Part shown: positions 34,831 through 45,535 of the stretch, piece by piece
Layout of the letters: each line of letters begins with the position of its first letter
Numbering within the stretch: the first letter of the stretch is position 1
Assembly (NCBI RefSeq): GCF_030272615.1
Contig: NC_081409.1
Coordinates: 649,540,468-649,604,467, forward strand
Source: Cryptomeria japonica
Lineage: Eukaryota; Streptophyta; Pinopsida; Cupressales; Cupressaceae
Length of the DNA: 64,000 nt
Direction: 5' to 3'
The notes under the pieces: generated by a model
Databases searched by the model: none
Told to the model about the DNA's origin: nothing
Seen by the model: only the letters and a program-made list of their open reading frames with translations
Made by a program: the position numbers and the translations under genes

Positions 34831-35931
34831 ATGGAAAACACGATGAAGCAATTAGAAGGAGCTCTCTCAGACTATGATATAGAAAATTTGAAAAATATCG
34901 AACTTGAAGATGATCTAAAAGCTGCACATGATATTATTCAAGCACTTCAAAAAAATCTTACCATTGCAAGAAACAAGAGAAGAGAACTTTGTGAAAAGAT
35001 GCAAAATGAGAATGATGAAAAGGAAAATCTTAGTGATCTGATGAATAAGCTTAAACAAGAAAACATGACAACAAAGAATGAGATGCAGGATATGACTATG
35101 AGATTTTGTAAAGAAATTGAAGATAGAAAGAAGAATGAAGAAGACTTGACCAGAAGACTCAATGATGCTACAAATGAAAAAACAAGATTTAGTTATGAAA
35201 ATGATATGTTGAAGATAGATCTGATGCATGCACAAAATAACTCAAATGAACTCATGAGACAGAAAGGTATCTTGGAAAGAGAACTGGATACTGCAAATCA
35301 ACCCAAAGAAAAATTCAAGAAAAGCTCAAAAGAACTTGGTGACTTGTTGAAGAATCAGAAACCTAATGGTGACACTAATGGCCTTGGCTTTGAAGTTGGT
35401 GAAAGCTCCGGTACTGCAAACACACATGATCATAGAAATCTGGTAAGACAACCTAATGCTTACAAATTTAATGGCAAATGCTTTAACTGTAACAAGTATG
35501 GTCATAGAGCAAATCAATGTAGATCTAGAAATTATCAGAGCACTAATACACCCACCAGTCAATGTTCCAAATGCAAAAATGTTGGTCACAATTTAGAAAA
35601 TTGTAAAATGAATGTAATATGTTATGTTTGTGGAAGATTTGGACACTTATCTAATCAATGCAGAACACAAACTGGCATAGGATATGGAAAAGCTATTCAG
35701 AAAAATAATGTGACTTGTTATCCTTGTAACAATATTGGACATATTGCTATATTTTATAGAAGCAAGTCCTCACCGGTAAATAACAAAGGTCCTAGTTTGA
35801 AAGGTAAAGAAAAAGTTGAAGAGGTAAAGCAGGAATTCTCAAAACAATGGATCAAGAAATCAGAACAAAGTAACACTCCACTGATAGAACAGAGTAACAC
35901 TCCACCTACAGGAGACTATTCATCCAACTAA
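34831..35931 (+). CDS. Element D2 gag, uninterrupted coiled-coil/zinc-knuckle protein
   Basis: 366 codons from ATG 34831 (MENTMKQLEGALSDYD), the only intact retroelement gene in the window. Residues 1 to about 175 form a heptad-rich coiled coil, followed by a short linker. Four CCHC-type boxes span 35479-35758: CFNCNKYGHRANQC, CSKCKNVGHNLENC, CYVCGRFGHLSNQC and CYPCNNIGHIAIFY (last Cys lost). The open frame actually extends upstream into the LTR through the primer site (from 34522), adding a hydrophobic stretch. I chose 34831 because it matches the ATG of D1 and lies beyond the primer site. It is not a capsid type that I recognise from copia A-C. Confidence 0.8.
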   Translation: MENTMKQLEGALSDYDIENLKNIELEDDLKAAHDIIQALQKNLTIARNKRRELCEKMQNENDEKENLSDLMNKLKQENMTTKNEMQDMTMRFCKEIEDRKKNEEDLTRRLNDATNEKTRFSYENDMLKIDLMHAQNNSNELMRQKGILERELDTANQPKEKFKKSSKELGDLLKNQKPNGDTNGLGFEVGESSGTANTHDHRNLVRQPNAYKFNGKCFNCNKYGHRANQCRSRNYQSTNTPTSQCSKCKNVGHNLENCKMNVICYVCGRFGHLSNQCRTQTGIGYGKAIQKNNVTCYPCNNIGHIAIFYRSKSSPVNNKGPSLKGKEKVEEVKQEFSKQWIKKSEQSNTPLIEQSNTPPTGDYSSN

Positions 35932-36235
35932 AGAAAATTCCTTTGAGGGTTTGGCAATCAAATGTGAAACATGCTATTATTCCCTCGGTTGATGGTGAGA
36001 AGTTGAAATTACTTCTATACTGGGAGATAAGTTAAGTCATTAATTAATCGACAAGCATTAAATGTGGTGGTTGGCAAAATTAACATTATAAAACAATATT
36101 TTGGCTCCATTTTCATTTCATGGAGCATTCAAACCTTCGAGATCGCAAAAATTCCAGAGCAAAGGCATTCCGAGAAAAGAAGTGAAGCAACTTATTAAGA
36201 AATCATTCCTAAGGAAAATAAAGGTATTTATAATC

Positions 36236-36806
36236 ATGGCTTCTTCATCTATTACTTAATTCATTGCAAATCCCATTGTTGTCGAAGTAATCAAATGCCC
36301 TAGACCCGTATTTCAGTTAGTTCCCGAAATTGCCAAGAAAGATGATAATGTTGGTGCTTTTTCTCAAATCTCTAAAGGAGTAGTTTTTGCTGAAGACCCT
36401 AGAATGTGTATTCACTGTCATATAAAAGAATTAGGTGATGAGAAAATAAAGAGTATGTATAAAACTAAAATTTGTGATGATACCGACAATATCAAACCTG
36501 AACACAAGATAGTGGAAACCCTAGGTTTCACTGAAATTCTCAGTATCTCATATTTTCCTAAGGATGTTATAAGGATAGTACTTAGTAGGGTACATGGTGC
36601 ATTCTTCTGGCTGGACTCAGTTCACAAAATCACTAAAGAAGTAGTAAAAGTTGTGACAGGGCTACCCTCCATCGGTAACAGACCTGATAAAACAAGAAAG
36701 TCTCAAATGACCTAGTGCTTAACCTAACCGGCGTGACATCTGACAAGAGATATTTAAGGGTAAATGATGTAACAGATATTAATGTCAGATTCATCAGTAT
36801 GATCTT
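36236..36806 (+). pseudogene. Element D2 ORF2, truncated
   Basis: ATG at 36236 (MASSSIT) is followed by a TAA shared with D1, then an open stretch through CRVHGAFFWL-type sequence and KITKEVVKVVTGLP to a frameshift near 36710. It supplies the segment (IKPEHKIVETLGF) deleted in D1. It ends abruptly at 36806, where copia C LTR sequence begins. Confidence 0.85.
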
Positions 36807-37026
36807 ATGATTGTGGGTAGGGTTTCCCACCATGGTTTTTCCCTCTACTGGGTTTTCCATGTCAAAAATATTGGTGTGGTGTGTATTTTGCTTTCATGTT
36901 TTATCCTTCATTTTGTTGGTTTTTTTGTGCTCTAGTTTAATGGTTTTTGATATGCAATATTTTTGATTTTTCATAGTAAATAGATTCACCCCCCCAGTTT
37001 ACTCCCGCTATCAAATCTATCTAACA
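36807..37026 (+). repeat. Copia C 5' LTR, right fragment
   Basis: GATTGTGGGTAGGGTTTCCCACC opens the fragment, written here in family-consensus position, and it ends TCTAACA before a primer site. It is the terminal 220 bp of the LTR whose left part is at 19591-19787. The middle of the LTR is missing, together with the end of D2. Confidence 0.8.
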
Positions 37027-37027
37027 A

Positions 37028-37040
37028 TTGGTATCAGAGC
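37028..37040 (+). other. Primer-binding site, tRNA-iMet (C)
   Basis: TTGGTATCAGAGC, perfect. Confidence 0.92.
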
Positions 37041-37082
37041 ATTGTTTCTCTCTACAAAAGCTTAACCACTTGAGGAAATCCA

Positions 37083-37246
37083 ATGGCAACTACATCTAGT
37101 TCTACATTCAACCCCTATCGGAAGGAGAGTCCTAGATTTGATTGTCCAAACTATAAAATATGGAAGGAGTGAATGAAGATTCATCTGAGATGTCTTGGAG
37201 TTGAATTTTGGGAGATAGTGGAGAAATGGTATATACCTCAAGATCC
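37083..37246 (+). pseudogene. Copia C gag, first part
   Basis: ATG at 37083 (MATTSSSTFNPYRKESPRF). A TGA near 37168 replaces an Arg/Trp position. The frame is cut at 37246 by minus-strand B1 and continues at 43152: joining across one duplication copy gives QDP-ISGTPTPADEKN. Confidence 0.88.
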
Positions 37247-38438
37247 TATTAGTATAACCAATGAACAATTGAGAGGGGGGGTGTATTAGTTTTTAACGAA
37301 TTATGTGAATTAAAGCACTTAAAACCTTATCCTAGTATAACTGATTAAGTATTAAAGCATAAATGAAAAGAAAAGAATCAATACCATGCAAGCATAACAC
37401 ATGACACCATGATTTGTACATGGAAAACCTCAATGAGGAAAAACCATGATAGGAAACCCTACCCACAGTCAGATGATACTTCTGTAGCAAGTATATGATT
37501 ACAATAGGGCCTGCACATGTAGGAAGGCACGCTGCCTAGAGCGCACTGCTCATCACAATGGAGTCTCACTGACAACATAGATATCAACCACCTCAACATT
37601 TTTGGACTACAATCCAGAAAGAAGAACTGTCGGTCATAGCATAAAAAATGCCAGATTATAGTTCTGGTTAAGCTCAATAATGGAGGTCTAAAACCTTTTA
37701 CATAAACCCAACTTGATCACCTATGATCGACCACATCCTCTCCACAAATGATTATTAAATTATTTGCTCCTTACCCATTTCCATATGTACACACCTGATC
37801 TACAATGAGATCTTACATACATTTATACCAACCCAGGACCTAACCAATTAGATTGGCCACACAAATGATAATACAATAGATCCATTACATAATCCTGAAA
37901 TAAAATCATAACACATGTCGACCTAAGGCCAAAAAAACAACATCCAATCAATGAAACATCCCGAAAGTGCATCGAAGAATCCACTAACACATTTCATGCA
38001 AGCCTGTCCATAACCTAGATAGCACCAGACCTAAATTAGATCCACACATGCCAAAGAAATGACACTAATTAGTCGAGGCATGAATAGAATCACCATCAGC
38101 ATCTCGAGTCCCTTCTAGAAGTTGTACCAACACCACTTATGCATTACATCAAATATCTTCAATAAAGCTCTACCAGTGAAACCCTTACCAGATCAATAAA
38201 GCAAGATTACTAGAACATAAGATAGAATTTGATCATCAAGTCAATACCAATTGATTGAAACATACTTCAAAATCATATGAACCATCCATACAAACATATT
38301 CCATCGACCAGATCATACCAGTGGCAATCAATTGATTATTTTCCCAATCCAATCCTCCTACCGGAAGCTGGTAAACAGCCAAACCAACAAGTGTTCACAT
38401 CAATGTAACACATAATCAATTCCATCATATGGCCAACA
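37247..38438 (-). repeat. Copia B1 3' LTR
   Basis: On the minus strand it runs from TGTTGGCCATATG (38438) to GGTTATACTAATA (37247); the canonical terminal CTAACA is mutated. Matches 41939-43146 throughout. Confidence 0.92.
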
Positions 38439-38849
38439 ATCTCCCCCTTTGGCATTGATGGCAACACTAGATATGAAAAACATCCAAGTGCCAAGAAAAT
38501 GCCACACAAGTCTCCCCCAATGGATGACCGTCAACAATCTCCCATGAAATGATATAGCAATGAAGCTGTGAACCAAAACTGAAACAAAAGGACCAAATAC
38601 CGTCAAACTCCCCCTAAGGAGTGCATCAATTATTTTTCACATATATTCCTCCCCCTTTGACAACAGTGCCAAAGAATAAAATAGAATAAATAACTCTAAA
38701 ACTAAAGGCTAACTACTCCCCCTCAGTAGTAGCACTGATTCATCAATCCAAAGCAAATGGTAGCTCTGATAAAGCATACCGGATTGATGCACATCTGCAT
38801 CAATTAAGTCTCTATAGGAGGGGTAGAAACCCCCAATCTATCTTTAAAA
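38439..38849 (-). other. Copia B1 3' untranslated tract with polypurine repeats
   Basis: Minus-strand purine tracts: GCCAAAGGGGGAGATTG at the LTR edge, TTGGGGGAGAC, TTAGGGGGAGTT, AAAGGGGGAGGA and GAGGGGGAGTAG. No gene. Confidence 0.75.
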
Positions 38850-40262
38850 TACTCAAATAATTCCCGAGACAAAGGTTTAGTGAAGATGTTTGCTATCTGC
38901 TCTTTAGTGTTCAGATAAACCAATCTGACTTCTTTTGCTTCCACCTTTTCCTTTAAAAAGTTATACTTGATTGATATGTGCTTAGTCTTGGAGTGAAATT
39001 TTGGATTCTAGTTATGTCAATAGCTGTAGAGTTATCACAATGGATAACTACCAGATCATTACAACTCACTTGTATATCCTTCAACATCTACTTCATCCAC
39101 AGAACTTGACTACAATTGGTTGCAGCTACAACATATTCAACTTCAACAGTAGATAAGGAAATGCATGACTACTTCTTGCAGGCAGATCCATAAAACTAAC
39201 TTCTTCCCAAGGAAGAATGCTCTATCGGATGTGCTCTTCTGGTCATCAACATCACCTGCCCAATCTATATCTGTATATGCACACAAAGTAAACTCATCAT
39301 CTTTAGGGTACCATAAACCATATTCTATTTTTCCTTGCAATTATCAGAATATCCTTTTTATTGCACTTTCATGATTTTCTCTTGGACTACTTTGAAATCT
39401 TGATACATTACTGACTGCATTCATTATATTCGGTCTAGTCTGAGTTAAATATAGAAAACCACCAATAATGGATTTATATCTTGTAGAATTTACTGAAGGG
39501 GATACATCCTTAATTGGCAATTTTTCACTTGTAACCATAGGAGTACTAACCGGTTTAGAATTTTCCATACCAAATTTCTTCAATAATTCCCTTAGATAAA
39601 TATGCCTTTGTCAGTCTGAGTAATCTACAAACCTAGAAAAAATCTTATTTCTCCAGTCATAGACATTTCAAATTCACTTTGCAAATTATTAGAAAATTCT
39701 ATGCACAATTTTTCTTCACCTCCAAAAATGATATCATCAACAAATACTTCAATAATCAGAATATCATCATAAGTGATCTTATAATATAGGTTATTGTCAA
39801 CATTACCTTTTATAAAATCAAGCTTCAAAAGGTACTTATTCAACCTTGCATACCAAGCTCTAGGAGCCTGTTTTAGTCCATATAGGGCTTTCCTTAATTT
39901 CCAAACCATATTTTTGTCATCTGTCAATAAAAATCCATCTGGTTTCTTAATAAAGACTTCTTCTTCAAGTTCTCCATTTAGAAATGCACACTTAACATCC
40001 ATCTGATAGACCTTGTAGTTCTTATAGGCTGCATAAGTAAGAAATAGTCTAAGAATTTCAATTCTAGCTACCAGTGCAAAAGTTTCACCATCATCAATTC
40101 CTTCCTTATGAGAATATCCTTTGTAGACCAATCTAGCTTTGTTTCTTACAACTTGTCCATCCTCATCCAGTTTGTTTCTAAAAACCCATTTAGTTCCATG
40201 AACATTCTTATGTTTAGGTCGGGGAACTACTTGTATTGTTCTTTTCTATCTGATATAATTCA
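38850..40262 (-). pseudogene. Copia B1 RT and RNase H (broken)
   Basis: RT is fairly well kept: GTKWVFRNKL, then an open stretch 40131-39625 with QMDVKCAFLNGELEEEVF (first Asp), ALYGLKQAPRAWYARLNKYL and FVDDIIFGG (second and third Asp), then a stop and LLKKFGMENSKPV to TRYKSIIGG. RNase H begins CAYTDIDWAGD but is frameshifted after KKLVLW, with several stops beyond 39180. Compared with A1, this copy retains the first catalytic Asp motif that A1 lost. Confidence 0.88.
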
Positions 40263-40308
40263 TCCAACATTCATCTTTACAAGCTTCAATTATTGATGTC
40301 CGTTCAAT

Positions 40309-41880
40309 CTAAGAAATGAAACATACCTCTTGATTTTCCCATCTTCTCCTTGTCATAACTCCCATGTTTTTGTCTCCAATGATCTGATTTTCAGAATGAT
40401 TTAGACTTGCATACCTTGGTGTTTTCTTATTTTTAGGTTCTCTATACTGCTCTTCATTTATAGTTGAGTTTTCTGATGATGTCGGGGTAACTGGTTCAGT
40501 ATTTTTTTCTAGTATAGGCACTACCAGTTCAGTTATGATCATTTCCACTATCGGTTTACTGATATTATTAGTGTTATGCTTACCATCCAATGAAATGGTT
40601 CCTCTTCCTTTGATAATGCATGCCTTGTTATTACCAAATCTAACTTGACCGCCATCAAATTCTTGCAGGGATAGAAACTTTCCTTTGTCACCTGTCATAT
40701 GATGAGAACATCCACTATGTATTACCCATTCATCAGTGTCTTCAACTTTTTCTGCAAGGGTCTTTTCCTCATTCTTGATAACTGGTTCCAGATGATCTTC
40801 CTTCATAGCATAAAATACCTTGGCTTTTCCATTGTCAGATCCACTAGCTGAATCTCCTATTGGTTCTTCTTCTGAGTCATCAGTTACTCTTTCCTCATCA
40901 GCATAGTAGCGTGATTTATTTTTGTATTTTCTGTACTTATGCTTGATCTAATATTCAAGGTTAGGCTTAAAATATCTTCTTGCTCTTTCTTTGAATTTTG
41001 AATTCCTTTTAGGACATCTAGATGCAAAATGACCTATCTTATTACATGCAAAACATTTGAAATGAGATTTTCCTTCATGCTTACTTCCTGATGGACCTCT
41101 AGGTATCCTTCTAGCAAATAGGGCTTCAAGTTACTCAAGCTCTTCACCCTCTTTCCTGATCTCTTCCAATTCTTTTGCATACAAAACTTTCCAATCTTGC
41201 TTGTCAGTTGATGATGTAGATGTCTTAAATACAGTATCAACCTTTGTAGCTCCAGGAGGACCAAATTCTTCCGACTCAAAAGTAGATATCTTCCAAACAA
41301 GAGTATCTTTATTGACATTAGAATTAGGAATGGTTCTTAGCTCATTAATTACAGTTACCTTCATCTTATATGCTAGTGGCAAAACCCTTAACTTTTTTGA
41401 AACAATCTCTTCCTCACCCAGAGATCCACCACAACACTAAATTCCCAAGAAAATTTCATTAACCCTTTCCATGAATGCAGAAATTATTTCATCTTCTTCC
41501 ATCTTCAAGCTTTCATATCTTACTTGGTAACATTCAAGTTTTACAATTTTAACAGTAAGATCACCTTCATTCAGAGTCTCCAAGTTGTCCCACATAGCTT
41601 TTGTCGATGATTTGTCTGATAGTCCAATGATTTTTTGATCTGATAAGGCACTTAAGAGGGCTTCTCTAGAATCATTCTCAATGTTCTTATCCAAGTTTGT
41701 CGGTGTAGGAAGGCTAGATGCCGGATTATCAGGAGTGTAACCATTCTGAGTTATTTCCCAAATTTCTTTTCCAATGCATCTTGAATGAGTCTCCATCCGA
41801 ATCTTTCATACTCCATAGTTTGTTCCATCAAGCATAGGGTTGTCCTTCCAAAAAAAATGAGTTGAACTATTAGTTGCCAT
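40309..41880 (-). pseudogene. Copia B1 gag and protease, fused to connector by integrase loss
   Basis: ATG at 41880 (MATNSSTHFFWKDNP). A TGA replaces Trp in the YGVWKIR motif, with further stops near 41437 and 41130. Zinc knuckle CFACNKIGHFASRC lies near 41018-41060. The protease motif reads WVIHSGCSHHM, so the catalytic Asp is His. After SLDGKHNTNN the frame passes straight into the connector (SKPIVEM to LNHSENQIIG), skipping the whole integrase without a stop. The open stretch 40806-40309 therefore encodes a protease-connector fusion. Confidence 0.88.
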
Positions 41881-41924
41881 AGGATCTTCCTCAAGCGGTT
41901 AAGCTTTTGCAAAAAGAGGACTAG

Positions 41925-41937
41925 GCCCTGATACCAA
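41925..41937 (-). other. Primer-binding site (B1), one mismatch
   Basis: Minus-strand TTGGTATCAGGGC. Confidence 0.88.
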
Positions 41938-41938
41938 T

Positions 41939-43146
41939 TGTTAGGATAACCTGTGAACAACTGAGAGGGGGGGGTGAATCAGTTGTTAATAGATTATGTG
42001 AATTAAAGCACTTAAAACCTTATACCAGAATAACTGATTAAGCATTAAAGCATAAATGAAAACCAGAGAATCAATAGCATGTAACCATAACACATAACAC
42101 CATTATTTGTATGTGGAAAACCTCAATGAGGAAAACACCACGTTGGGAAACCCTACCCACAGTCAGATGATACTTGTGCAACAAGTATATGATTAAAATA
42201 GGGGCCTGCACATGCAAGAAGGCACACTGCCTAGAGCACACTACAATCACAATTGATTCTTACTGACTACAGAGATGTCAACCACCTCAAGGTGTTTGGA
42301 CTACAATCCAGAAAGAAGAACTGTCAGTGATAGCATCAAACATGCCTGATTACAATTTTGGTTAAGCTCAATACCGGAGGTCTAAAACCTCTTACATAAA
42401 ACCAACTCGATCACCTATGATTGACCAAATCCTCTGCACAAATGATTAATACATTATTCGCTCCTTGCCCATTTTCATATGTCCACACTTGATCTACAAT
42501 GATATCTTACATACATTTATATCAACCCAGGACCTAACCAATTACGTCGGCCACACAAATGATAATACAATAGTTCCATTACATAATTTTAAAATAAAAG
42601 CATAACACATGTCGGCCTAAGGCGAAACAAACAACATCCAATCAATAAAACATCCCAGAAGCACATCAGAGAATCCACCAACATGTTTCATGCAAGTCGG
42701 TCCATAACTTAGATAGCACTATACCTAAATTAGATCCACACACACCAAAGCAATGACACCAATTAGTTGAGGCACAAACACAATCACCATCAACATTTTG
42801 AATCCCTTCTAGAAGCTGCACCAATACTATTTATGCATTACATGAAATATTTTCAATAAAGCTTTGTCGGTGAAACCCTTAGTGGATCAATAAAGCAAGC
42901 TTACTAGAACATAAGATAGCATCTGATCATCAAGTCAATACCAACTAAGTGAAACATACTTCAAAAAAATATGAACAATCCTTACAAACATATTTCATCA
43001 ACCAGATCATACCGGTGGCAATCAACTGATTATCTTCCCAATCCAATCCTCCTACTGGAAGCTGGTAAACAACCAAACCAGCAAGTGTTGACATCAATGA
43101 CAAAACATCAATGCGACACATAATCAATTCCATCATATGGCCAACA
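41939..43146 (-). repeat. Copia B1 5' LTR
   Basis: On the minus strand it starts TGTTGGCCATATG at 43146 and ends TATCCTAACA at 41939. It contains the C-run (written as G-run on the plus strand) and the shared GGTTTCCCA block. Confidence 0.93.
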
Positions 43147-44467
43147 AATCCTATTTCTGGAACACCGACACCTGCTGATGAAAAAAATAGAGCTGAAAAA
43201 TGATGTTAGAGAAAAAGAAGCATTGTTAAGCGCCCTATCTGATGAAAAGTTATTGAATTTCATAGAGTTGAAGAATGTAAAGTTGATTTGGACAAATCTT
43301 GAAACTCTTTATGAAGGCACCCAAGTAGTAAAGATTGCAAAACTTGAAGGTTTCTACATGAGATATGAAACTTTGAAGATGGAAGAAGATGAGAAGATAA
43401 GTTATTTCATGGATAGAGTAAATGAGATTGTTATGGGAATCAAATGTTGCAATGGATCAATTAGTGAGGATGAGATTGTGTCAACGGTTATGAGAGTTCT
43501 ACCTCCGATTTATAAGATGAAGGCTACTGCAATCAATGAACTCCAGACAATGTCAAGTACCCTTGTTACCAGAGATACATTAGTTGGGAAATTGAATTCT
43601 TTTGAACTTGAGGAACTTGGAGATCAGAGTGCTACTAAAACTGAAACTGCATTTATAGCATCTGCCTCTGGTAAGAAAAAGATAGATTGGAAGGACTTGT
43701 ATGTTAAATATTTGGAGGACATTCAAAGGGAAGATAGATAACTTGAAGAGTGAGAAGCCCTGATTGCTAGAAGAATTCCTAAAGGACCAACTGAAAGTAA
43801 GTATGAAGGAAAAGTGCTTTTAAAATGTTTTTCATGCAATAAGATTGGTCATTTTGTTTCTAGATGCCTTGAAAGAGCTGCTATGAATCATGAAAGAATT
43901 GTAAAGAGTTATAAGCCTAATCTGGAATATCAGAACAAACCTAGATTTAGAAGGAAAAAGGATAAATCATGCTATTATGCTGGTGATGATGGTTTTGGTA
44001 TTACTGATGATGATGATGATAAACTTATAAGTGGAACCGACAATGGAAGCTCAGGTAAAGATTGGGTCTTTATTGCTATCAAGGATGATTCTTTGGAACC
44101 TGTCATTGAAGCAAGTCATATTGAGGAGAAGGCTTTAGCTGCTAAAATTGAAGAAAATGATGAATGGGTTATAGACAGTGTATGCTCACATCACATGACC
44201 AGTGACAAGAGAATTTTTTTATCACTACAAGAATTTGATGGTGGACTAGTTAGATTTGGAGACAACAAGGCATGTAGGATCAAAGGCAAAGGAACAATAT
44301 CATTGGATGGTAAGACTAATACTGATAATGTTTATTATGTTGTAGGATTGAAGCATATTATTTTAATTGTAGGTCAAATGGTGGATAGAGAATTTCATTT
44401 GCAATTCAAGGATGTAAAATGCAAGACCATCAATAGATCTAGATTGGAAATTGCTTCTAGAACCTAA
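43147..44467 (+). pseudogene. Copia C gag (second part) and protease (broken)
   Basis: The gag capsid region is open at 43178-43741 (KLEGFYMRYETLKMEEDEKI) and ends at two stops near 43739 and 43751. Zinc knuckle CFSCNKIGHFVSRC lies at 43826-43867. The protease motif is WVIDSVCSHHM: Asp is kept (44174-44176) but the following Gly is Val, so activity is doubtful. The AT-rich coding sequence, with TGA/TAG at former Arg/Gln/Trp positions, suggests methylation decay. Confidence 0.9.
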
Positions 44468-45535
44468 ACTGTGGAAATATTTTTCATTTGAACTCTGGTG
44501 AGAAAGCTTGGTTGATTGCTCAGATTGATGAAAGTTGGTTATGGAATAAGAGGATGTGTCATGTAAATTTTGATTGCATAGTGAAGATTAGTTCAACACA
44601 GGTTGTCTAAGATTTGCCCAAGATTGTCAAACCTAATAATCTGGTATGTAGAGAATGTCAAATGGGTAAGAAAGTCAAAACTTATTTTAGAAGCATACAT
44701 GATAAATCTAATTAAATTATTGATCTTATTCATACTAATCTGTGTGGACCGACAAGGACTAAAAGTTTTCAAGGTGATAGATATTTTATGTTACTTATTG
44801 ATGACTACTCTAGAATGATGTGGGTTGTATTTTTAAGAGAAAAATCAAAAGCTCTTGAGAAATTTAGAATTTTCAAAGCTATGGTTGAGATTTAGACATG
44901 ATTGAAGATAAAATGCTTAAGATCATATCAAGGTAGTGAGTTTCCATCCGGTGAATTCAACAACTTTTGTGAGAAGAATGGAATCAGAAGACAACTTTGT
45001 GCACCTAGAACTCCACAGCGGAATGGATTGGTGCAAAGGAAAAATAGAACCATATTGGATGCGGCAAGGACAATGATGACTGAATCTAAATTGTCTGATA
45101 TCTATGGGAGAGAAGCTATCAATACCGCTATATAAACTTTCAACATAGTTTACATAAAAGGTGATAGCGATAAGACTCCTTATGAATTATGGTTTGGTCA
45201 TACTCCTACTGTTAGATATTTTAGAATTTTTGGAAGTAAATTCTATATTATAAGAGGTGATGCATTGGGAAAATTTGATTCTAGAAGTGATGAAGGAATA
45301 TTTTTGGGTTATTCTACTAAGAATAAAGCATACAGATGCTATAGAAAAAGATTGAATAGGATATTGGAGAGCATAAATGTTAAGGTGGATGAACAAGGCA
45401 GTAATTAGATCAGATCATATGATTGTGGACCAGAAGATGAATTTATCAGACCTGAATCGGTAATGCAAGAAGCTTCTCAGAGCATTGAAGCAAGTGAAGA
45501 TGAAAATTGGATGAAAGCAATGGAAAATTAATTAG
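44468..45535 (+). pseudogene. Copia C integrase (catalytic triad lost)
   Basis: HHCC region (WLWNKRMCHVNFD ... CRECQMGKK), then the catalytic core in one frame. All three expected acidic residues are replaced: HTNLCG has Asn (44737-44739), RSYQGSEF has Tyr (44926-44928) and GLVQRKN has Gln (45034-45036). Each is a single-base change from the Asp/Glu codons in A1. Several stops also interrupt. The connector continues with GIFLGYSTKNKAYRCY. Confidence 0.9.

Larger units (their letters stand above)
19788..36806 (+). mobile_element. Pol-less LTR retroelement D, tandem and truncated, hosting element E
   Basis: Order: LTR (19788-20587), gag, ORF2 (interrupted by E at 24661-32962), LTR (33951-34759), then a second gag and the start of ORF2, ending abruptly at 36806. 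D has copia-type LTR ends, a tRNA-iMet primer site and an AAAGGGGGAGAT polypurine tract. The interior, about 5 kb without E, shows only a zinc-knuckle gag and a long second protein; no protease, integrase, RT or RNase H motif is visible. It inserted into the C 5' LTR. The right edge is a deletion junction with the tail of that same LTR. Confidence 0.88.
37247..43146 (-). mobile_element. Copia B1, minus strand, both LTRs, integrase deleted
   Basis: 5.9 kb inside C gag. The flanks are GATCC (37242-37246) and AATCC (43147-43151), a 5-bp duplication with one mutation. The LTRs are 1,192 and 1,208 bp. Gag, protease, RT and RNase H remnants are present, but integrase is missing (junction near 40550), so the interior is only 3.5 kb against about 4.5 kb in A1. 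Confidence 0.93.
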
